Assembly: GCA_037974665.1 (NCBI GenBank) | Contig: CM075768.1 | Location: 60,654,316 to 60,718,315, forward strand | DNA from: Ehretia macrophylla | Lineage: Eukaryota; Streptophyta; Magnoliopsida; Boraginales; Ehretiaceae | Direction of reading: 5' to 3' | Length of the DNA: 64,000 nt | Part shown: one piece after another, positions 23,501 through 35,600 of the stretch | How positions within the stretch are numbered: the first letter of the stretch is position 1 | How the letters are laid out: every line of letters starts with the position of its first letter | The notes under the pieces: model-generated | What the model saw: only the letters and a program-made list of their open reading frames with translations | Told to the model about the DNA's origin: nothing | Databases searched by the model: none | Made by a program: the position numbers and the translations under genes

Positions 23501-26500
23501 GGGCCCATCCTCTTAGTGAAGCGAAGTTTTCTTGCCCAAGGTGCCGTGGGATTTGGTAATAGAAATGTGATGGATTAGGTTGTCGACCTTTTCGCGGCTC
23601 ACGACATACGATCCGGGAAGCAAAAATAGTGCAAAGGATGAAAAGTGTCTCGAAACTGATGAAAACGTTCAATTTTGGGCTACGAAAATAGGTACAGCAT
23701 AGCAAGCTTGCTGCTCACGTTGTAGAACTCTCAGAGAGCTTTCCTACGGTATGCTATACGCCGTATAACTCCTTACGGATCAAAAGTTATGGGCACCGGA
23801 GTGACGGAGACATGGTCCCATGCCCCACGCCCTCGGTTTGCGGGCCAAGCCTCTATGTGAAGTGAAGTTGTCTTGCCCAAGGTGCCGTGGTGTTCGATAA
23901 TAGAAATGTTATGGATTAGGTTGCTGTCCTTTTCACCACTGACGATGTACGATCTAGGACGGAAAAAAAAGCGCAAAAGAAGAAAAGTGTCCCGAAACTT
24001 ATTAAAATGATCATTTTGGGCTCTGTAACAGAAGCAGCCGAGCAAACTTGCTGACCCCGTCGTAAAGCTCTCGGAGTGCTTTCCAACGGTATGTTGTGCG
24101 CCTCGTAACTCCTTACGGATCAAAAGTTATGGGCGTCGGAGCAACGGAGACTTGGTCCCAAGCCCCACGCCCTCGGTTTGCGGGCCCAGCCTTTACGTGA
24201 AACGAAGTTGTCTTGCCCAAAAGTGCCATGGGATTCTGTAATAGAAATGTGATGGATTAGGTTATCGTCCTTTTCGCAGCTCACGACGTACGTTCCGGGA
24301 AGGAAAAATAGCGAAAAAGAAGAAAAATATCCCAAAGCTGATGAAAACGTTCGATTTTGGGATCAAAAAATAGGCGCAGCAAAGCAGGCTTGCCGTCCCC
24401 GTTGTAGACCTCTCGGAGAGCTTTCCAACGGTATGTTGTACGCCGGGTAACTCCTTATGGATCAAAATTTATGGGCACCAGAGCGACAGAGACCTGGTCC
24501 CAAGCCTCATGCCCTCGGTTTCTGGGCCCAGCCTTTACGTGAAGTGAAGTTGTCTTGCCCAAGGTGCCGTGGGATTTGGACATAGAAATGTTATAGATTA
24601 GGTTGTCGTCCTTTTCGCGGCTCACGACGTACGATCCGAGAAGGAAAAATAGCCAAAAGAAGAAAAGTATCTCGAAACTGTTGAAAACGTTCAATTTTTT
24701 GCTCAGAAAACAGGTGTAGCAAAGCAGGCTTGTCGTCCCCGTCGTAGATCTCTCGGAGAGATTTCCAACGGTATGTTGTGCGCCACGTAACTCCTTATGG
24801 ATCAAAATTTATGGGCACCAGAGCGACAGAGACCTGGTCCCAAGCCCCACGCCCTCTGTTTGCGGGCCAAGCCTTTACGTGTTGCGAAGTTGTCTTGCCC
24901 AAGGTGCCGTGAGATTCGGTAATAGAAATGTTATGGATTAGGTTGTCTTCCTTTTCGCGGCTCATGACGTACGATCTGGGAAGAAAAAATAGCGCAAAAG
25001 AAGAAAAGTGTCTCAAAACTGTTGAAAACATTTGATTTTAGGCTCAGAAAATAGGTGTAGCAAAGCAGGCTTGCCATCCCTATCGTAGAGCTCTCGGAGA
25101 GCTTTTCAACGGTATGTTGTGCGCTGAGTAACTCCTTATGGATCAAAATTTATGGGTACCTGAGTGACTGAGACCTAGTCCCAAGCCCCACGCCCTCGGT
25201 TTGCTGGCCTGACCTCTACGTGAAGCGAAGTTGTCTTGCACAAGGTGCCTTGGGATTCGGTAATAGAAATGTGATGGATTAGGTTGTCGTCCTTTTCGTA
25301 GCTCACGACGTACGATCCGGGAAGGAAAAACAGCGCAAAAAAGAAGAAAAATGTCCCAAAACTAATGAAAACGTTCAATTTTGGGCTCGGAAAACATGCA
25401 CAGCTTAGCAGGCTTGATGTCCCCGTCGTAGAGCTGTTGGAGAGCTTTCCAACGGTATGCTGTGCACCGCGTAACTCCTTGCGAATCAAGAGTTATGGTC
25501 ACCGGAGCGACAGAGACCAGGTCCCAAGCCCCACGTCCTCGGTTTGCGGGCTTAGCCTCTACGTGAAGCGAAGTTGCCTTGCCTAAGGTGCCATGGGATT
25601 CGATAATAGAGATGTGATAGATTAGGTTGTCATTCTTTTCACGGCTCACGACGTACGATCCAGGATGAAACAATAGCGCAAAAGAAGAAAAATGTCCCGA
25701 AACGGAAGAAAACATTCGATTCTGGGCTCCGAAAATAGGCACAGCCGAGCAGGCTAGCTGTCCCATCGTAGAACTATCGGAGAGCTTTCCAACGGTATGC
25801 CGTGCGCCACGTAACTCCTTACGGGTTAAAAGTTATAGGCACCAGAGCGACGGAGACCTGGTCCTAAGCCCCACGCCCTCGGTTTACGAGCCTGGCCTTT
25901 ACGTCAAGCGAAGTTGTCTTGCCCATGGTCCTGTGGGATTCGGTTTTAAAAATGTGATGGATTAGGTTGTCGTCCTTTTCGCGGCTCATGGCAGACGATC
26001 TGGGAAGGAAAAATAGCACAAAAGAAGAAAAGTGTCCCGAAACTGATGAAAAAGTTTGATTTTGGGGTCAGAAAATAGGTGCAGCAAAGCAGGCTTGCCG
26101 ACATCGTTGCAGAGCTCTCGGAGAGCTTTCCACCGGTATGCTTTGCGCCGCGTAACTCCTTATGGATCAAAATTTATGGGTACCAGAGCGATGGAGATCT
26201 TGTCTAAAGCCCCACGCCCTCGGTTTGCGGGCCAAGCCTCTACATGAAGCGAAGTTGTCTTGCCCAAGGTGCCATGGGAGTCGGTAATACAAATGTGATA
26301 GATTAGGTTGTCATCCTTTTCACGGCTCACGACGTACGATCCTGGAAGGAAAAACAGTGCAAAAGAAGAAAAATATCCCAAAATTAATGAAAACGTTCGA
26401 TTTTGGGATCCGAAAATAGGCGCAGCTTAGCAGGCTTGCTGTCCTCGTCGTAGAGCTGTTGGAGAGCTTTCCAACGGAATACTGTGCGCCGCGTAACTCC

Positions 26501-27293
26501 TTACGGGTCAAAAGTTATGGGCACCGGAGCGACGGAGACCTGGTTCCAAGCCCCACGCCCTCGGTTTGCGAGCCCAGCCTCTATTTGAAGTGAAGTTGTC
26601 TTGCCTAAGGTGCCGTGGGATTCGGTAATTGAAATGTGTTTGATTAGGTTGTCGTCCTTTTCGCGGCTCACGACGTACGATCCGGGAAGGAAAAATAACG
26701 CAAAAGATGAAAAATGTCCTGAAACTGATGAAAACGTTCATTTTGGGCTCCGAAAATAGGCGCAGCCAAGAAGGTTTCATGTCCCCATCGTAGAGCTCTC
26801 GGAGAGCTTTCCAACGGTATGCTGTGCGCCGCGTAACTCTTTACGGATCAAAAGTTATGGGCACCGTAGCGACGAAGACCTGGTGCCAAGCCCCACGCCC
26901 TCAGTTTGCGGGCCAAGCCTCTACGTGAAACGAAGTTGTCTTGCCCAAGGTGCCCTAGGATTCGATAATAGGAATGTGATGGATTAGGTTTTCGTCCTTT
27001 TCGCGGATCGCGACGTATGATCCGGGACGGAAAAATAGCGCAAAAGAAGAAAAGTGTTCCAAAACTGATAAAAGATTTTTGATTTTGGGCTCCAAAAATA
27101 GAAGCAGCCGAGCAAGCTTGACACCCCCGTCGTAGAACTCTTGGAGAGCTTTCCAACGGTATGTTGTGCGTCGCGCAACTCCTTACGGATCAAAAGTTAT
27201 GGGCACCGGAGTGACGGATACCTGGTTACAAGCCCGACGCCCTCGGTTTGCTGGCCCAGCCTCTACATGAAGCGAAGTTGTTTTGCCCAAGGT
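20538..27293 (+). repeat. Satellite array 2, forward
   Basis: About 20 monomers in the same orientation and family as array 1. It resumes at ggattagg after the truncated element. Variant types occur in runs: three with gatcaaaatttatggg, then several with gggtcaaaag. The three-monomer block recurs about 3.7 kb apart (20741 and 24468), while another type recurs about 3.4 kb apart, so the higher-order period is less regular. A small deletion near 22465 removes about 28 bp. The last five bases (aaggt) are the target duplication of the next element. Confidence 0.95.
27289..27293 (+). repeat. Target site duplication AAGGT, left
   Basis: Five bases of satellite directly before TGTAAGG. The same aaggt is at 32505-32509 directly after GTGACA, and satellite continues in phase. 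Confidence 0.9.
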
Positions 27294-27628
27294 TGTAAGG
27301 CCCGACCTCGATTTACGTGCGATATCTCGTTTCGTGTGCCTTAACCTAGATTTGCATGCCTTGACCTAGGTTTAAGAATTGTGTTTCGTTTTGTGTGCCT
27401 TGCATTGAATTACGTACATTCATTTAGGGTTGCGTGCATTTACTTGGGAAACGTGCATTCGTCTCGTAGTTCGTGCCTGACCTCATAGTGCGTGCCCTAA
27501 ACCTAGGAAAGCATGCCCTCACGCTAATCAAGAAAGCATCTTACACGAAGCACTAGATCATTAATTAATCCTACAAACTCCACTAACTAATATTAAATTG
27601 CTAATTCAACTCACTAGAAGATGAAATT
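27294..27628 (+). repeat. 5' LTR fragment A (first 335 bp of LTR)
   Basis: It matches the first 335 bp of the fragment at 27629 and of the full LTR at 28776, then is cut and followed at once by another LTR start. It contains spaced gtgcctt/cgtgcatt words typical of this LTR start. No gene is seen. Confidence 0.85.
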
Positions 27629-28715
27629 TGTGAGGCCCGACCTCGATTTGTATGCGATATCTCGTTTCGTGTGCCTAACCTAGATTTGTGTGCCTTGACC
27701 TAGGTTTAAGAATCGTGTTCCGTTTTGTGTGCCTTGCATTGAATTACGTGCATTCAATTAGGGTTGCGTGCATTTACTTGGAAAATGCGCATTCGTCTCA
27801 TAGTTCATGCCCTACCTCGTAGTGCATGCCCTAAACCTAGGAAAACGTGCCCTCGTGCTAATCAAGAAAGCATCTTACACGAAGCACTAGATCATCAATT
27901 AATCCTACAAACTCCACTAACTAATATTAAAATGCTAAGTCAATGCACTAGAAGACGAAATTGCACCAAAAACTAGACATTCTTATTCTTTATTCTTTAT
28001 TCTTTTGCATATTCCAAGCACTCAATTAAATAATGCTCAAACAAGACAAAAAATTCAGATTTGAACCCATCCTTGGCCGACCACTAGGAGCTTTTGTGCA
28101 TGCAATTCAATTTCAAAATTTGTACCTAAACATTCTATGACAACTAATGACACAAAGCAATAAAAAAATGGCTCAAAAACCCTCCCCAAAGCTCCACCAT
28201 CTCAACACAAACTCCATGCCCATACTAGACAATTCAAAAATACTCCTTGAAGACACAAAAATCTGAATCTGCAAGCCCTAGGCCGACATATGCATCAACA
28301 CCCATCAAGCTTTCATTTTTCTTTCATCTTTTCTCACATTTTCTCTCACTCTCTCTCATTTCTTCTCTCTCTCTCTCGGCCCTATCTGAAAATATGCTCT
28401 CCATAGCTAAGTTCTTCGTCCTAAGGCTCTTCAAGACTTCCAAGCCACCAAGGAACTCGACCAAGCAAAGCTAGAATGCAAAAGACACACATGCAAGCTC
28501 TTTGAACCTTCATTCCGGCTTAGGTGAGTTGTTAGCTTCCATTTCATTTTCTTCTTATTCTAACCACATGCACCTACTAAGAACATGGTAACTTGCTACG
28601 AAATTAGAGAAATCCCAAGTTGTCTCTCAGCTAAGCAAGGAAAAGAGGCATTATTGTGCTTCATCAAGAGTTTGTGCATCCTTTTTGTTGTCTTGCTAAG
28701 GTGAAGGCTAATATC
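27629..28715 (+). repeat. 5' LTR fragment B (first ~1.09 kb)
   Basis: It starts tgtgaggcccgacctcg and aligns with 28776 to about 29910, including a pyrimidine-rich CT tract near 28306-28380. It breaks off near gctaaggtgaaggcta, where internal-region sequence begins. The right limit is approximate. Confidence 0.8.
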
Positions 28716-28775
28716 CAGCTTTATTTCAAAGGTAGTATTGAATTTCGGGATGAAATTCTTTTAAGGAGGGGAGGA
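28716..28775 (+). promoter_or_regulatory. Remnant of internal region with polypurine tract
   Basis: About 60 bp with gaatttcgggatgaaattc, a stretch commonly seen just before the 3' LTR of plant gypsy elements, then the purine run aaggaggggagga at 28763-28775, next to the LTR start. It shows that a normal internal region once existed and was deleted. Confidence 0.8.
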
Positions 28776-29730
28776 TGTAAGGCCCGACCTCGATTTCCGT
28801 GCGATACCTGATTTCATGTGCCCTAACCTAGATTTACGTGCCTTGACCTAGGTTTAAGAATTGTGTTTTGTTTTATGTGCCTTGCATTGAATTACGTGCA
28901 TAAATTTAGGGTTGCATGCAATTACTTGAGAAACGTGCATTCATCTCGTAGTTCGTGCCTTACCTCGTAGTGCATGCCCTAAACCTAGGGAAGCATGCCT
29001 GTACGCTAATCAAGAAAGCATCTTACACGAAGTACTAGATCATTAATTAATCCTACAAACTCCACTGACTAATATTAAATTGCTAATTCAACTCACTAGA
29101 AGACGAAATTGTACCAAAAGCTATGCATTCTTTATTCTTTATTCTTTGCATATCCCAAACACACAATTAAAATAATGCTCAAAAGATGACAAAGATTCAA
29201 CATTTTTTCAAGCCTTGGCCGACCATGTAGGAGCATGTGATCAAACTTTGCAATTTCAAAGTTTATGCTTAGACAAGTTATGACACAATGCATAAAAAAA
29301 TTGGCTCAAAACTCTACCCAAAGCTCCATATTCTTGACATACTCCAATTGCCCATGCTAGACACTTCAAACGTGCTCCTTGAAGACACAAAAATCTGAAA
29401 TTTACAAGCTCAAGGCCGACACAAGCATCTTATTCATCAAAGCCTTTCATTTTTCTTTCATTCTTTCTTTTCTTCTCACATTTTCTCTCACTCTCTCTCA
29501 TTTCTTCTCTCTCTCTCGGCCCTAGCTGAAATTGTAGACTTCATAGTTAAGTTCTTCATCCTAAGGCTCTTTAAGACCTCCAAGGTACTTAGAAGCTCGA
29601 CCAAGCAAAGCTAGGAGCAAAAAAACACACATGCAAGCTCTTTGATCCTTCATTTCGGCTTAGGTGAGTTGTTAGCTTCCATTTCATTTTCTTCTTGTTC
29701 TAACTACATGTACCTACTAAGAACTTGGTT

Positions 29731-29864
29731 ACTAAGCTAGGAAATTAGAGAAAATCAAGTGGTCTCTCAGCTAAGCAAGGAAAAGAGTCAATCTTTTACT
29801 AAGCTAGGAAATTAGAGAAAATCAAGTGGTCTCTCGGCTAAGCAAGGAAAAGAGTCAATCTTGT
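29731..29864 (+). repeat. 67-bp tandem duplication in LTR
   Basis: Two nearly identical copies begin actaagctaggaaattagag at 29731 and 29798. The equivalent place in LTR fragment B has one copy. Confidence 0.85.
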
Positions 29865-31180
29865 GCATCCTCAAGAGTTTGTGCATCTTCTTTGTTGTCT
29901 TGCTAAGGTGAGGGCTAAAACTTCTTGAAAAGCTTTTGAAAACCACATGCATGCCTTTGAACATCTATTTTTGCCTCTGTACTTGTGATATATGTGTGTT
30001 CATGAGCTTTTATAAACATGCATGGCAAGATATTTAGCTAGAATGTGATGATAGTTGAAATCGCGTATGGGACACCCTTCTGCCTTGTTGGAGTGGGGTG
30101 ATTTCGACCAGGTAAATGAGGTTGAAAATGTGTGAATATTGGTAGGTAACTAATTTTGCCAGTTATAAGCATTTTTCACAGAAATAGGCCAAAGCTAATT
30201 TTGACTCTAAGGTCCTCAAAATGGCAAAATATCAAAATGTGTCCAAATCTGGAAAATCTGGGAAAATGAAGCAGGTTTTGGCAGATTCACTGTCCCTGTA
30301 GAACGAACCAGTTTTGACTTAGTAAATGATATCCAAAATACATGAAATTTTGTGTACTGCTAGATATTTCAGTTCTAGACATTTTTTTCAGAAATGGACT
30401 AAGACTAAATCTGACCCTAAGGCCCTCAAAAACGACAAGTATTGAAATGTGTGCAAATCTGGACAGTTTTGTGTAGTCTCACGGTTTTGGCTATAACTCT
30501 TGAACCCGAACTCCAAATGATGCGAGGTTTGTTTCTGAATTTAGTTCACTGCTTAAGCTTTAATTTGACATCTTGTTCACTGGAATTGGAGATTGTTTGA
30601 TTGTCTCAATGATTGTGAGAATACAGTCCATTGCAGTGAGGTTTTCACCCATTCATATGCTTAGGAAAATTATTGTAGCTTCTCTTGTTGTATTAAATGC
30701 TTGGGATTGTGGAATTTGGATGTTGTGTGGACTGTTTTGAATACTTGAGGGTGTTTGAATTAATCAATGCATGGCTTGAGCTTAATTACGAGATGACTTG
30801 GGGCTTAATCGCACGGGTAAGCACAAATTGAAACCCTAGTGACTAGGTAAATTCACTAAGTGTTGATCCTACAAAATATCATGTTTAATTATTAATTAGT
30901 AGGCTGCCCGTAGTTTTCCTCATAGCCCTAAACATGATTTCGATGATTACATGTTGACAAGTAGGCCTTTCTTGCACCCGATCCCACGTAGATGTCGTTG
31001 CATGTTGGATAATCTTATTATTTGATTACGTGAACTTCGAAATGAGTTATATGACTTGATTTACATGCGTTACATGGCTGCCCGTTTAATATTCATATAA
31101 CTCCATGTGCTTTTCAAGTGAAATTATTTGTCATATCATGCCTCGCGTGTTTACTTGTCAATGTGCAATCTTATGACTGT

Positions 31181-31330
31181 TCGGAGGCAACCTACTTTGT
31201 TGTCCTCCTAATGTGATATATTAAATGTCACAAATGTGCATTGCATACAAGGTTGTCGGAGGCAACCTACTTTGTTGTCCTCCTAATGTGATATATTAAA
31301 TGTCATAAATGTGCATTGCATATAAGGTTG
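31181..31330 (+). repeat. 75-bp tandem duplication carrying the hairpin motif
   Basis: The segment starting tcggaggcaacctactttg occurs at 31181 and 31256, differing at a couple of positions, so this LTR has two copies of the potential hairpin. The solo LTR at 43745 also has two hairpin copies, with wider spacing (45054 and 45237). Confidence 0.85.
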
Positions 31331-31489
31331 CAACCTTTCATTCTGGCGTGGTAGCGTTTACGCACATTGGGCGGCATCGGGCTTGTCGGTGCAACCGTGA
31401 CTACCATTGTCCAATTCCCTCTCTCGCTTGGGGGCTAGACTTCCTCAGAGAGTTGGGTTGTAGAATTTCGGGGTACATCCGGAGTACAC
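31181..31489 (+). promoter_or_regulatory. Conserved structured block in long-LTR family
   Basis: The hairpin candidate (ggaggcaac, loop, gttgtcctcc) is followed by tgcattgcata, the 10-bp palindrome ggttgcaacc at 31326-31335, a ccctctctcgcttgg tract, and ggttgtagaatttcgggg / tacatccggagtacacc ending at 31489. Order and words match the chromovirus LTR at 8285-8537, although the rest of the LTRs do not obviously align. Confidence 0.6.
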
Positions 31490-31802
31490 CCATTTGGCGT
31501 GATAAGGGGATGATTTGAAGTCGGCCGCAGCAATTGATACCGGTAATGAATTGAGAACAAAAGCTCACCGTATCCTTTTCACTATGTGTATAAGTACTCT
31601 CGCTTGGTTCCTAGAGGACCTCGGGGAGGAAAGACGGGTAATTGAGTTCTTTTACTGTTACATTACATTATGTACTTACTTGTGATATAATATCATGCTT
31701 GAAAAAGGGTTTTCATAAGTTGAACCGAAAAATGAGTTTCAAAACTTATTTCTCGTTCGCCCTCGCTGAGTTCATAAGGACTCACCCTCTTTTATCATCT
31801 CA

Positions 31803-31865
31803 GGTGAAGAAGACCAGGAACAGGTACCCGAGGACAACGTGCCTAATGATGATTCCTTGGAATGA
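31803..31865 (+). other. Acidic short reading frame in long LTR
   Basis: After ttatcatctcag the frame reads GEEDQEQVPEDNVPNDDSLE then TGA. Similar frames are kept in the reverse-strand LTRs at 44380-44442 and 43315-43407. There is no ATG. A splice-acceptor role for the preceding CAG is inference. Confidence 0.4.
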
Positions 31866-32504
31866 TTGCTTGCCCTACGTGCCTTACTTGACTATGGCCA
31901 TTTTGTGAACGATATGTTGCTTGAAGACAAGACTATTTCATTTCTTATGTTGCTTGTTATTATATAGTAAATGACCCCCGTTGTAAATTGGGGTCAAATT
32001 TTGGCTTGTACTGATCCTAACTAGATAGTCGCCACTGTGGTCGTTTTTGCTATCGCTATTGACTAGTATCTATTATAGGATTGTGAAGTATCAAGTAAGG
32101 ATTAAGTAAAATAAATCTATCCAATCTTAATCCGGTATTCATTGTTAAGCTAAGATCAACAGGTACTTTTGTAACAAGGATTAACAAACAAACGAGACAT
32201 AGTATCATGCTAGGTTATTAATCAAATGAGACTTCGAGATAACTGGTAGGCGTTTCGATTGGTTATAAATAGTAATCTTAGTTGGAAATGAAATTGAGAT
32301 TGGAAATTTTGAGGCGTTTAGATAATTAGGTCAAACTAAAGAACCCAATTACAGCCGTTATGTTGCCGAATTTCTGGAGAATTTGTGGAGTTTAGGCTAA
32401 AACGTTAAGTGTTAAACCCTCTTGAACGATTAAGTACAAGATATGACTTGAATGTTCAGATCACACCCTAGTCTAACCTTTATAGGTCGGGTTGGGGCGT
32501 GACA

Positions 32505-32509
32505 AAGGT
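32505..32509 (+). repeat. Target site duplication AAGGT, right
   Basis: It matches 27289-27293 exactly and restores the satellite word caaggtg across the insertion. Confidence 0.9.
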
Positions 32510-32643
32510 GTCGTGGGATTTGGTAATAGAAATGTGATGGATTAGGTTGTCGTCTTTTTCGCGGCTCACGACGTACGATTTGGGAAGGAAAAATAGCGCA
32601 AAAGAAGAAAAGTATCCTGAAATTGATGAAAACTTTCAATTTT

Positions 32644-35600
32644 TTGCTCAGAAAATAGGTGCAGCAAAGCAGGCTTACTGTCCCCGTCGTAGATCTCTCG
32701 GAGAGCTTTCCAACGGTATGTTGTGAGCTGCGTAACTCCTTATGGATCAAAATTTATGGGCACCAAAGCAACGGAGACCTGGTCCCAAGCCCCACGCCCT
32801 CGATTTGTGGGCCAAGCCTCTACGTGAATCGAAGTTGTCTTGCCCAAGGTACCGTGAAATTCGGTAATAGAAATATGATGGATTAGGTTGTCATCCTTTT
32901 CACGGCTCACGACGTACAATCCAGGAAGGAAAAATAGCGCAGAAGAAGAAAAGTGTCTCAAAACTGATGAAAATGTTTGATTTTGGGCTCAAAAAACAAG
33001 CGTAGCAAAGCAGGCTTGCCGTCCCTGTCGTAGAGCTCTCGGAGAGCTTTTCAATGGTATGTTGTACGGCGCGTAACTCCTTATGGATCAAAATTTATGG
33101 GCAACAAAGCGATGGAGACCTGGTCTTCAGCCCCACGCCCTCAGTTTGCGAGCCAAGCCTCTACGTGAAGCGAAGTTGTCTTGCCCAAGATGTTGTGGGA
33201 TTCGGTAATAGAAATATGATGGATTAGGTTGTCGCCCTTTTCGCGGCTCATGACGTACGATCCTAGAATAAAAACAGTCCAAAAGAAGAAAAGTGTCCCA
33301 AAACTGATGAAAACATTTAATTTTGGGCTCCGAAAATAGGTGTAGCTTAGCAGGCTTGCAATCCCCGTTGTAGAGCTATCGGAGAGCTTTCAACGGTATG
33401 TTGTGCGCCGCGTAACTGCTTCCGGGTCAAAAGTTATGGGTACCGGAGCGACGGAGACCTGGTCCCAAGCCCCACGCCCTCGGTTTGTGGGCTTGGCCTC
33501 TACGTGAAGCGAAGATGTCTTGCCCGAGGTGCAGTGGGATTCAGTAATAGAAATGTGATGGATTAGGTTGTCGTCCTTTTCGCGGACGTACAATCCTGGA
33601 AGGAAAACAGCGCAAAAGAAGAAAAGTGTTCCAAAACTGAAGAAAACGTTTAATTTTGGGCTCTGAAAACAGGCGTAGCTTGGCAGGCTTGTTATCCCCG
33701 TCGAAGAACTATCAGAGAGCTTTCCAACGGTATGCTGTGCGACGCGTAACTCCTTACGGGTCAAAAGTTATGGGCACCGGAGCGATAGAAACCTAGTCCC
33801 AAGCCCCACGCCCTTGGTTTGCGGGCCCAGCCTATACGTGAGGCGAAGTTGTCTTGCCCAAGGTGCCATGGGGCTCGGTAATTGAAATTTGATGGATTAG
33901 GTTGTCGTACTTTTCGCGGCTCACGACGTACGATCCGGGAAGAAAAAATAGCGCAAAAGAAGAAAAGTGTCCCAAAATGGATGAAAAAGTTCGATTTTGG
34001 GGTCAGAAAATAGGCGCAACAAAGCAGGCTTGCCGACCCCGTCGTAGAGCTCTCAGAGAGCTTTCCAACGGTATGCTGTGCGCCGCGTAACTCCTTGTGG
34101 ATCAAAATTTATGGGCACCAGAGCGACGGAGACCTTCTCCCAAACCCCACGCCCTCGGTTTACGAGCCAAGCCTCTACGTGAAGCAATGTTGTCTTGCCT
34201 AAGGTGCAATGGGATTCGATAATAGAAATGTGATGGATTAGGTTGTCATCCTTTTCGCTGCTCACAACGTACGATTCGAGATGAAAAAATAGCGCAAATT
34301 AAGAAAAATGTCCCAAAATTGATGAAAACATTGGATTTTGGGCTACAAAAACAGGCGCAGCTTAGCAGGCTTGCTGTCCCCGTCGTAAAGCTATCGGAGA
34401 GCTGTCCAACAATATGTTGTGTGCCTTGTAACTCCTTACGGATCAAAAGTTATGGGCACCGGAGCGACGGAGACCTTGTCCTAAGCCCCACGCCCTCGGT
34501 TTATGGGCCCAGCTTCTACGTGAAGCGAAGTTGTCTTGCCTAAGGTGCCATGGGATTCGATAATAGAAATGTGATGGATTAGGCTGTCATCCTTTTCGCG
34601 ACTCACGACGTACGATCCGAGAAAGAAAAATAGCGCAAAATACGAAAAGTGTCCCGAAACTGATAAAAACGTTCGATATTGGCCTCCAAAAATAGTCGCA
34701 GGCGAGCATGCTTGCTTCCCATTGTAGACCTCTCAGAGAGCTTTCCAACGGTATGTTGTGCGCCACATAACTCCTTACGGATCAAAAGTTATGGGGACCG
34801 GAGTGACGGAAACTTGGTCCCAAGCCCCACAGCCTCGGTTTTCGGGCCCAACCTCTTGGTGAAGCGAAGTTGTCTTGCCCAAGGTGCCGTGGGATTTGGT
34901 AATAGAAATGTGATGGATTAGGCTGTCGTCCTTTTCGCGGCTCACGACATACGATCCGGGAAAGAAAAATAGCGCAAAGGAAGAAAAGTGACCCGAAATT
35001 GATGAAATGATTCAATTTTGAGCTCCGAAAATGGGCACAACTGAGCAAGCTTACTGCCTCCATCGTAGAGCTCTCGAAGAGCTTTCCAACGGTATGCTGT
35101 GCGTCGTGTAACTCCTTACAGATCAAAAGCTATAGGCACCGGAGCGACGGAGACTTGGTTCCAAGCCCCACGCCCTCGATTTGCGGGCCAAGCCTGTATG
35201 TGAAGCGAAGTTGTCTTGCCCAAGGTGCCATGGTGTTCGATAATAGAAATGTTATGGTTTAGATTGTCGTCCTTTTCGCCGCTCACGACGTACGATCCGG
35301 GACGGAAAAACTACGCAAAAGAAGAAAAGTGTCTTGAAACTGATGAAAATGTTAGATTTTAGGCTCCAAAAATAGGTGCAGCCAAGCAGGGTTTTTGCCC
35401 CCGTCGTAGAGCTCTCAGAGAGCTTTCCAACGGTATGCTTTGTGTCGCGTAACTCCTTACGGATAAAAAGTTATGGGCAAAGAAGTGACAGAGACCTGGT
35501 CCCTAGCCCCACACCCTTGGTTTGCGGGCCCACCCTCTACGTGAAGTGAAGTTGTCTTGCCCAAGGTGCTGTGGGATTCGGTAATAGAAATGTGATGGAT

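Larger units (their letters stand above)
27294..32504 (+). mobile_element. Long-LTR Ty3/gypsy element with internal region deleted
   Basis: It is bounded by TG...CA termini and a 5-bp target duplication, so it arrived as one insertion. Inside are three LTR starts (27294, 27629, 28776), a short remnant of internal sequence with a polypurine tract, and one complete 3' LTR. No gag or pol remains. The LTR start tgtaaggcccgacctcg and end ggggcgtgaca define a family different from the chromovirus at 6893 but related to the reverse-strand elements at 42730-50405. Confidence 0.85.
28776..32504 (+). repeat. 3' LTR, complete (3729 bp)
   Basis: It starts TGTAAGGCCCGACC and ends GGGGCGTGACA. It has internal short duplications (29731-29864 and 31181-31330), a CT-rich tract near 29447-29521 and the conserved structured block at 31181-31489. 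No gene is seen in its 3.7 kb other than the short acidic frame at 31803-31865. Confidence 0.9.

Noticed and set aside
27294..32504. Simple solo LTR of 5.2 kb
   Set aside because: An internal polypurine tract and two extra LTR starts show that it is a composite with a remnant internal region.
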